NCBI RefSeq assembly: GCF_000192865.1
Contig: NC_015276.1
Location: 2,418,001 to 2,482,000, forward strand
DNA from: Marinomonas mediterranea MMB-1
GTDB lineage: Bacteria; Pseudomonadota; Gammaproteobacteria; Pseudomonadales; Marinomonadaceae
Length of the DNA: 64,000 bases
Reading direction: 5' to 3'
Below are positions 25,029 through 31,183 of the stretch, one piece after another. Within the stretch, counting starts at the first letter, position 1. Each line of letters opens with the position of its first letter. The notes under the pieces are model-generated. The model was not told the origin of the DNA and did not search any database. It saw only the letters and a list, made by a program, of their open reading frames with translations. Made by a program: the position numbers and the translations under genes.

Positions 25029-26611
25029 CGCACCTCCTCATTGAATACTTTATCGTAATCAATACCAAGGTCATCCATCATTTGAATAGCCGTTGCACGG
25101 CCTCCGCCTGTCACGCCACCACCTGGGTGCATAGCAGGACCAACGAGATACAAGCCTTCTACATCAGGGACTCTAAAATCACCAAGATCTGGAGTCGGTC
25201 GATGCCCCATACTTTGATAGAACGGATTTGCCGCACCATGAATATCGCCATTCAGGAAGCTGTTCGGGCTATAACGTTGATGGTCCATTGGTGAACCAAT
25301 ATGACGGGCAATAATATTGTCATCGTCAAGGCCATCATAAAACTTACGATATTGTGCTAAAGCTTCGTCAGCAACGGCTTCTTTTCTCTCATCCCATCCT
25401 TCTAATCCACCGTCATGTAGTTTAGCGGGCACGAGGTGAACACCGTAAAACACACCGCTTCCAGCGGGTGCTCTTGAAGGGTCTGTATGAGTAACATCAA
25501 ACCCACCAATCAAACGAGGAGATGGAATTCCACGTCGAAGTTTATCGAATTCCATACACATGTCACGTACTGTATAAAAATCCATAAGCTCCACTGCATG
25601 AGAGTGGAACTCTTTGCCAACTTTCAGGGTCGCTTGCTTTTTCAAGTTCAAGTGAATCATGTTTACAGATATTTCTGTGGTGGTTACACGTTTCGCTCTT
25701 TTAACAACAGGTTCAGGAACACCCTCTACGAACTTATCCAAAACGTGCGGATGGATTGCACCAATTACACCATCTTTCGCCATAAAGGTTTCGCCATTAA
25801 TCAGTTCGAGACCAGTTGCTTTTCCCGAAGATACGATGACGCGCGCTACTTCAGCATTACAACGTACTTCCCCACCGTAGTGCTCAATACACTTAACTAA
25901 AGATTCTGAGAGTTTGCCTGATCCACCTTTCGGTACTCCGCCGCCATAAGTGTGCAGCATGGCGTTAGACAAGAAAGCCGCTATGCCTGTTCCTAAATCG
26001 TCGGGGTTAATTAGCGCCTCAGCTACGGCACGAAGCAAATGCAATTTGACCAGTTCATTTTCAAACGTTTCTTCGATAATGTCGCGAGCGCTACGCTGCA
26101 TCATATCAAACATAAAACGCCCTTGATCAGATTGGTCCATCATCGCGACAAACGCGCCTAATGGAGTGGGAGGAATCGCCAACCCGGCCATCATCATGGG
26201 TAATACTTTCTGCCCTGCTTCGACAAACTTTCGATACACTTGTGCATCGCGAGGCGAAACTTTTGCAATTTCTTCACATGTTCGATCAAGATCTTTCCAA
26301 GAAACGAGGACAGTACCATCTTCCCAAACACTGACAACACTGCGATCCATAAAGTCATAGCTCAAACCAAACTTAGATTGCAGTCCCAGTTCGTCATTTT
26401 GAATTAAGGGGTTCGCTAAAATCATAACGTGCGTTGCGGAATGCTCGTCATTAAAATAACCGGGAGTCATCAACTCTCTTGTGGTTACCCCGCCGCCGTA
26501 AAAAGGTTGCCGCTCTAAAACAATCACTTTTTTGCCTGCTTTCGCCATGTATGCGGCCGCAACCAAACCATTGTGGCCTGCGCCCATTACAACAACATCA
26601 TAATTACTCAT
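25025..26611 (-). CDS. Phytoene-desaturase-like / PYROXD2-like FAD oxidoreductase
   Basis: 528 aa. YDVVVMGAGHNGLVAAAYM is the N-terminal FAD-binding GxGxxG dinucleotide fold, with VIVLERQPFYGGGVTT after the second strand; LYLVGPAMHPGGGVTGGGG-like sequence near the C-terminus (HPGGGVTGGGRA) is the second FAD-contact motif of the phytoene desaturase/PYROXD2 group. Family members desaturate or oxidise hydrophobic polyenes and related compounds; many bacterial members are uncharacterised. AGGAG precedes the ATG. It is divergent from the AraC gene, which probably controls it, and may perform an upstream oxidation in the island's pathway. Confidence 0.85.
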   Translation of the reverse strand: MSNYDVVVMGAGHNGLVAAAYMAKAGKKVIVLERQPFYGGGVTTRELMTPGYFNDEHSATHVMILANPLIQNDELGLQSKFGLSYDFMDRSVVSVWEDGTVLVSWKDLDRTCEEIAKVSPRDAQVYRKFVEAGQKVLPMMMAGLAIPPTPLGAFVAMMDQSDQGRFMFDMMQRSARDIIEETFENELVKLHLLRAVAEALINPDDLGTGIAAFLSNAMLHTYGGGVPKGGSGKLSESLVKCIEHYGGEVRCNAEVARVIVSSGKATGLELINGETFMAKDGVIGAIHPHVLDKFVEGVPEPVVKRAKRVTTTEISVNMIHLNLKKQATLKVGKEFHSHAVELMDFYTVRDMCMEFDKLRRGIPSPRLIGGFDVTHTDPSRAPAGSGVFYGVHLVPAKLHDGGLEGWDERKEAVADEALAQYRKFYDGLDDDNIIARHIGSPMDHQRYSPNSFLNGDIHGAANPFYQSMGHRPTPDLGDFRVPDVEGLYLVGPAMHPGGGVTGGGRATAIQMMDDLGIDYDKVFNEEVR

Positions 26612-26727
26612 TTAACGTTCTCCTATTATTTTTTTTATTGATTACGTTATAGTCTATCCTTCCTTAAAAAAAACAATTAGAGCGATATACACCTTTTAAT
26701 AGATCAAATCGTACACGAGGATAAGTT
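26612..26727. promoter_or_regulatory. Divergent promoter region of the oxidoreductase and araC-type genes
   Basis: A 116-bp AT-rich spacer between opposite starts. It should hold both promoters and the AraC-type operator, but I see no clear repeated operator. The LysR-type box present at 2852 and 12091 is not found here. Confidence 0.5.
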
Positions 26728-27675
26728 ATGGATCTCTTAAGCGAAACGTTGCTGTCTTTAAAAATAAAGAATATGTTAATCGGCACTTATCATTTAAGTG
26801 CCCCATGGGGGTTTAGTTCATTGGGTTTTGACTATGGCTTCAGCTTTAATGTGATTGAAAACAGTTGTTGGATAACACCTGAAGGGGAAGAGCCGATTGA
26901 ACTTCACTCCGGCGATTCTTTCATCTTTCCTCGCGGTGGAAGCATGTCACTCAGCTCAGATCACCAAGTAGAGATTCACCCTGTTGCTGACGTCTGGAAC
27001 TCTGAAGAAAAACACTTCGAAGGGTTTGATCAACATCCACCGGGCGCGTATTACGAAACGCATTGGGGAGGCGGTGGTGAAAAAACGCGCTTGCTGAGTT
27101 TAGTATTTGAAATCGAAGAACAAAGCCGAAGCAGTTTATTCAATGCCTTGCCGCAGTTTTTAGTGTTACGTAAACATGAATGCCAAGAATTTCATTTGAT
27201 CCGTTCAGCCCTCTACGCCATTGCTCAAGAGAAAACCAATATGCAACCCGGGGAATACGCGATTAGAAATCACATAAGTGAAGCGCTTTTAGTGAGCCAG
27301 TTACGTGCCCACGTTGCTCAAACACCCTATTCATCAGGATTACTGGCGGCAATCAAAGATCCCTATTTGCAACCTGTGTTGATCGCATTACATAAAACAC
27401 CGCAGAAAAAGTGGAGCGTTGAGTTGATGGCAAAAGAAGCCAGATTGTCACGAACCGCGTTCGCAAATCGATTTAACCGGGTACTCGATAACACACCAAT
27501 GAATTACTTACACCAACACCGAATGGAGCTGGCTCTAACAAAACTGAAAGAGACGCAAGCGAATGTTGAAACGATTGCACTGGAACTGGGGTATGCAAAC
27601 AGTCAGCACTTTAGAAAACACTTTTTACGTACTTATAATAAATCCCCCAGTGCATATCGAAACTCATATTCTTAG
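26728..27675 (+). CDS. AraC-family transcriptional regulator with N-terminal cupin domain
   Basis: 315 aa. Residues about 1-200 form an AraC-type cupin sensor (HSGDSFIFPRGGSM), and about 210-315 carry two HTH motifs: WSVELMAKEARLSRTAFANRF and ANVETIALELGYANSQHFRK, ending in the signature SPSAYR. The sensor type (AraC_binding_2/cupin_6) is found in regulators of catabolic genes. It is divergent from the PYROXD2-like gene by 116 bp, its probable target. GAGG lies 8 nt before the ATG. Confidence 0.9.
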   Translation: MDLLSETLLSLKIKNMLIGTYHLSAPWGFSSLGFDYGFSFNVIENSCWITPEGEEPIELHSGDSFIFPRGGSMSLSSDHQVEIHPVADVWNSEEKHFEGFDQHPPGAYYETHWGGGGEKTRLLSLVFEIEEQSRSSLFNALPQFLVLRKHECQEFHLIRSALYAIAQEKTNMQPGEYAIRNHISEALLVSQLRAHVAQTPYSSGLLAAIKDPYLQPVLIALHKTPQKKWSVELMAKEARLSRTAFANRFNRVLDNTPMNYLHQHRMELALTKLKETQANVETIALELGYANSQHFRKHFLRTYNKSPSAYRNSYS

Positions 27676-28079
27676 AGAAATTCAGTATTTGTAAGACAAT
27701 GAGTATCTATTACAATTAAGAGTTACACGACAGCGCAATCAAGCTAAAAAGGCTCTTTCGTTGGATCGCATTCGACATATAGCCATAGCGTCTAACTCAC
27801 ATAAAACCTTCCGGCAGAACATGAAGTAAAAATCGTCGAAAAAGAATTAGAGTAAGATGAGCCGCGAAGCGCTCCGTCTCAATGCCCTTGATATGTGATT
27901 GTTTTAATTCCAATCCGTTTACTCGATGTTAAGTTGTACTAGTGTTAAGTTATTAACGGCGGTCAACTTAACGCACCATGTCATAAAGGACGTTTGCTTT
28001 GTTGAATACGATTCTTCAACAGGAAACTACACAGACCTCCTCATGCCGAAACCAAAACACTAACTACAAGGATTTTCCT
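27676..28079. other. 404-bp intergenic region upstream of the TIR module
   Basis: No gene is supported. A triple GTTAAGTT element lies at 27928-27972 (separate entry). A methionine at 27999 is in frame with the TIR gene but lies in non-conserved sequence, so it probably belongs to the leader. Confidence 0.5.
27928..27972. promoter_or_regulatory. Triple GTTAAGTT element upstream of the TIR module
   Basis: GTTAAGTTG at 27928-27936 and its inverse CAACTTAAC at 27964-27972 flank another direct copy, GTTAAGTT at 27944-27951. The outer pair is a 9-bp inverted repeat with a 27-bp spacer. Position about 110 bp before the TIR start makes it a candidate operator. No regulator gene is adjacent other than AraC. 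Confidence 0.4.
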
Positions 28080-28673
28080 ATGTATGGTTACACTACCAAA
28101 AAACACAAAACCTTTATCAGCTTTCATCATGCCGATGAGGAACAACGCCAACAATTTGAAAGAGACTTTAGCCAGCAGTTTGATGGTTATGTTTCCAAAT
28201 CCGTGCAAGATGGCGATATTGATCCTAATAAAAAGACTGACGATATTCGTCGTATTATACGAGAAAAATTTATTAAGGATGCAACGGTCACAGTAGTGCT
28301 TATCGGTCAAGGAACTTGGCGTAGAAAGCATGTAGATTGGGAAATTGCTTCCAGTATTCGTGATACAAAAAACAACCCCAGAACAGGGTTGATTGGAATT
28401 TTATTACCAAGTTATTCAACTTCGGGCTCCAGTTTTTATGAATTGGAAAACGCAGAAAACTCTGGTCAATACAACCCCTACACCATTCCTCCTCGTCTCT
28501 ACGACAATGTGAAATGCGGCTTTGCTAAAATCTACTCTTGGCCTCGTAATGGCGATGAGTTACGCCAGTGGATTCATGATGCCTTTGAGAAAAGAAAGAC
28601 AGTTACCCCTGATAATAGCTTTCCCAGCTTTGCAAAGAATCGCCCAGACTATCAGCAGCAATGGCAGTCTTAA
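28080..28673 (+). CDS. ThsB-like TIR-domain protein (DUF1863, MTH538 TIR-like)
   Basis: 197 aa from the ATG at 28080, with AAGGA 7 nt upstream; an in-frame ATG 27 codons earlier lacks family similarity. KTFISFHHADEEQ is the first strand of DUF1863/ThsB proteins, the middle has DDIRRIIREKFIKDATVTVVLIG, and KHVDWEI carries the likely catalytic glutamate (E88). ThsB proteins sense phage infection and make a cyclic or conjugated ADP-ribose signal from NAD+ that activates a partner effector. The downstream gene encodes a SLOG protein, the signal-binding domain used by ThsA, which supports a Thoeris-like assignment. Confidence 0.85.
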   Translation: MYGYTTKKHKTFISFHHADEEQRQQFERDFSQQFDGYVSKSVQDGDIDPNKKTDDIRRIIREKFIKDATVTVVLIGQGTWRRKHVDWEIASSIRDTKNNPRTGLIGILLPSYSTSGSSFYELENAENSGQYNPYTIPPRLYDNVKCGFAKIYSWPRNGDELRQWIHDAFEKRKTVTPDNSFPSFAKNRPDYQQQWQS

Positions 28674-28675
28674 CC

Positions 28676-30706
28676 ATGAGTAATGCTTTCGCTCCTCCCT
28701 TAGCCTTGCACTTTATCTGGCATCCAAGTGATCAAGAGTCGGTTCAGCCGATTCTTGATGCAGTGCGATCCTACTTTGCAAGAGATGTGGATCGTCCTTT
28801 TTCCCGTGGCTTAAATATACCGCTGTTCTTCTATAGTTCGGAAAGCCCCAATACGCCGCCTGCGGATCACCCAAAGCAACGCGCTGAGAGAGACATTATT
28901 TTTGTCTTCACCAGTGTGAATACGCTCGGTTGGAAAGAATGGCAAGGTTACATTGAGCAGCTGCCGCTATCAAGTGCCTTTCCAGCCATCCCTGTTGCAA
29001 TAAATCGAGAGGGGTTAGGGCATGGAAGTGACGGCTGTTTAAAAAATCTGAATTTTTTAAGGGCGTACCAATGGCAAGGAGAAACGCGAATACAACAGGC
29101 GTTGCTATGTATGGCCCATGAGATTTATCGACATGGTTTGGTTGAGATTAAAAAAGAGGATCATGGTAAAGACTCTTCTATCAAGCTCTTTTTAAGTCAT
29201 GCTAAGGCCGGAGACACTGGGCGGCTCCATGCCGAAGCGATTTATAGATACATTGACAATACCAACATGTCCCGCTTCTTCGATGCTACAGAAATAGCAC
29301 CGGGATTCGAGTTTGATAAAGAAATCATCAACCATATAAAAGACTCCACATTAATCGCCATTGGCAGCGATGCTTATTCCTCGCGATATTGGTGTCAGCG
29401 AGAAATTCTTTGCGCCAAACACGATCAACGCCCGATCCTTGCTGTTGACTGCCTAGAAGAGTTTGAAGATAGAGTCTTTCCTGCCGGATCAAATGTCCCC
29501 TGTGTGCATGTATCAGCGGATGCAAACCTCAGTGAACGGGATATATTACGCATACTTATAGCAACATTATTAGAAACCATTCGTCATACACATGCTCAAA
29601 AAATGCTGGCGTATTACCAGAGCCAAGAATGGATTCCCAGTGACTGCGCCATCACTTCAAGACCCCCTGAGTTACGTCAGGTCATCGACATCACGAAGAA
29701 TGGACAAACTTCTATTTGCTACCCAGAACCCTCAGTCTATATGGAAGAATCCGATTGGCTTTGTCATTTTGGCGTGAAGGCCTTTACGCCACTGTGGAAC
29801 AAGAAAGAAGACAAAGTGCTGGAAAATAAACGGATCGGTATTTCCGTTTCAGAGTTTCCAACAAACGGCTATGCTCGCCACCATTTACATCCAGATCATT
29901 TAAAACGACTGTCTCAGGATCTTGCTAGGCATGTACTTGCGCGTGCAGGTACCCTTATTTACGGTGGTGATTTACGCAAAGATGGCTTCACGCAATTTAT
30001 TCTCGATGAAGCCATTGTATTAAAGTCACGCCTTAATTCCGACTCTATCCATATTGAAAACCACCTAGCATGGCCTTTGTATGTATCAGCCCCAGAAATA
30101 GTAGCTTGGCGAGCCAAATACAATGGCATCATAAAGACGGTGGAGCACGATATCCCAGCCGACATTGCAAATCAGGTAGATAAAAATACAGCCCTCGCCC
30201 CAAGTAACGAGGAGAATAAATACGTCTGGTCACGTTGCTTAACGCAAATGCGCCAGCAGTCTATACAGTCGTCCGATGCCCGTATTTGTGCTGGAGGTAA
30301 ACTTTCAGGTTATTCTGGTAAAAAGCCAGGTGTACTAGAAGAAATTTTGCTTGCCCTAGAGCAAAATAAACCACTTTACCTGCTAGGTGGTTTTGGTGGT
30401 GTTGTAAGAGAAGTATGCCAATCAATAACACACAAAAGTGTCACCGAGCCACTGACCGAATCATGGCAAATACATCACACTGAGGGTTATCAAGCCCTGC
30501 AAGACAAAGCGAGGCAAACAGGCCACCATGCAAACTATGCTGCCATTGAAGCCACACTAGAAAGTATTGACCTTGAGCAACTTGCACAAAACGCAGGGCT
30601 AGAGTTAAACGAATATCGACACTTAATGACGTCGCCATTTATCGACGAATGCGTTCATATTGTTTTAAAAGGACTAAATAACATCGCTATAACCCAGAGA
30701 AGATAG
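28676..30706 (+). CDS. TIR-SLOG protein, probable Thoeris-like effector
   Basis: 676 aa from the ATG at 28676; an ATG at 28661 is also possible and overlaps the upstream stop. Numbering from the latter: residues 12-160 look like a diverged TIR-like domain (LALHFIWHPSD, RDIIFVFTSVN), 172-315 a TIR domain (IKLFLSHAKAGD, ending in YWCQREIL with E248 as probable catalytic glutamate), and 390-600 a SLOG domain (RIGISVSEFP, GTLIYGGDLRKDGF, ICAGGKLSGYSGKKPG). In type I ThsA, SLOG binds the ThsB signal and switches on a SIR2 NADase; here TIR would replace SIR2. NAD+ depletion on infection is the inferred outcome. Confidence 0.82.
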   Translation: MSNAFAPPLALHFIWHPSDQESVQPILDAVRSYFARDVDRPFSRGLNIPLFFYSSESPNTPPADHPKQRAERDIIFVFTSVNTLGWKEWQGYIEQLPLSSAFPAIPVAINREGLGHGSDGCLKNLNFLRAYQWQGETRIQQALLCMAHEIYRHGLVEIKKEDHGKDSSIKLFLSHAKAGDTGRLHAEAIYRYIDNTNMSRFFDATEIAPGFEFDKEIINHIKDSTLIAIGSDAYSSRYWCQREILCAKHDQRPILAVDCLEEFEDRVFPAGSNVPCVHVSADANLSERDILRILIATLLETIRHTHAQKMLAYYQSQEWIPSDCAITSRPPELRQVIDITKNGQTSICYPEPSVYMEESDWLCHFGVKAFTPLWNKKEDKVLENKRIGISVSEFPTNGYARHHLHPDHLKRLSQDLARHVLARAGTLIYGGDLRKDGFTQFILDEAIVLKSRLNSDSIHIENHLAWPLYVSAPEIVAWRAKYNGIIKTVEHDIPADIANQVDKNTALAPSNEENKYVWSRCLTQMRQQSIQSSDARICAGGKLSGYSGKKPGVLEEILLALEQNKPLYLLGGFGGVVREVCQSITHKSVTEPLTESWQIHHTEGYQALQDKARQTGHHANYAAIEATLESIDLEQLAQNAGLELNEYRHLMTSPFIDECVHIVLKGLNNIAITQRR

Positions 30707-30723
30707 CATTATGTTTATCCCTT

Positions 30724-30765
30724 TAGGGCAATGGCAGGGACAGCTAGGGCAATGGCAGGGACAGC
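30724..30765. repeat. Tandem duplication of a 21-bp unit
   Basis: The unit TAGGGCAATGGCAGGGACAG followed by C occurs twice without a gap (30724-30744 and 30745-30765), starting 17 bp after the TIR-SLOG stop codon. Only two copies, identical. Confidence 0.85.
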
Positions 30766-31012
30766 CGCCCAGCACAACAAGTGAGCCTTTTTGGATAGTG
30801 TAAAACAGTTAAAAATAGGTTCAAATAAACAAAAGTGCGCCGCACGTTGATTTATAAGGAAAAAGTAGTTATTTAAGGGTTATCTCAGCATTGTCAGGGT
30901 GTTCTTTACAAGTCTGCGCCGCAAATGGCTCTAGAAGCCCCGAGGTATAAGGGCTCCAGAAGGAGGAGTCTGAGATAAGGGCCGAAGTCTGGCCCATTAA
31001 GGCTTGAGGTAT

Positions 31013-31038
31013 CGTGGATCAAACGCTATTGATCCACG
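31013..31038. terminator. Candidate hairpin 3' of copA
   Basis: CGTGGATCAA (31013-31022), 6-nt loop, TTGATCCACG (31029-31038). Perfect 10-bp stem without a strong T-tract on either strand, so its terminator role is uncertain. Confidence 0.4.
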
Positions 31039-31183
31039 TATTGACGTTTGATTTCAGATGTTAAACATTCGCTAAAAGCCGCCATGCAATAAACACAATT
31101 AGCCCAATTCCAATGAAGACTATTAATCTGCTTTCACCCTCTTCGCTTTTCCCCTTTCTCTAGTTGGGCGACTCGAAAGGTGA

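Larger units (their letters stand above)
30707..31183. other. 477-bp intergenic region between the TIR module and copA
   Basis: No gene is supported. It holds a 21-bp tandem duplication (30724-30765), short stem-loops such as GGGCC/GGCCC at 30979-30995, and a 10-bp perfect stem CGTGGATCAA/TTGATCCACG at 31013-31038. The stem may terminate one or both converging transcripts. The mix of small hairpins could also belong to a small RNA, for which I see no promoter. Confidence 0.5.

Noticed and set aside
27999..28079. Earlier in-frame ATG for the ThsB-like gene
   Set aside because: The ATG at 28080 has a better ribosome site (AAGGA) and starts at the conserved family N-terminus.
28080..30706. Classical type I Thoeris with SIR2-SLOG ThsA
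   Set aside because: No SIR2 domain is visible in the second protein; the segment before SLOG is TIR.
31070..31183. Possible tiny membrane protein on the minus strand after copA (LIVFIGIGLIVFIAWRLL)
   Set aside because: The hydrophobic frame has no ATG, GTG or TTG start after the preceding stop codon, so it is not supported as a gene.
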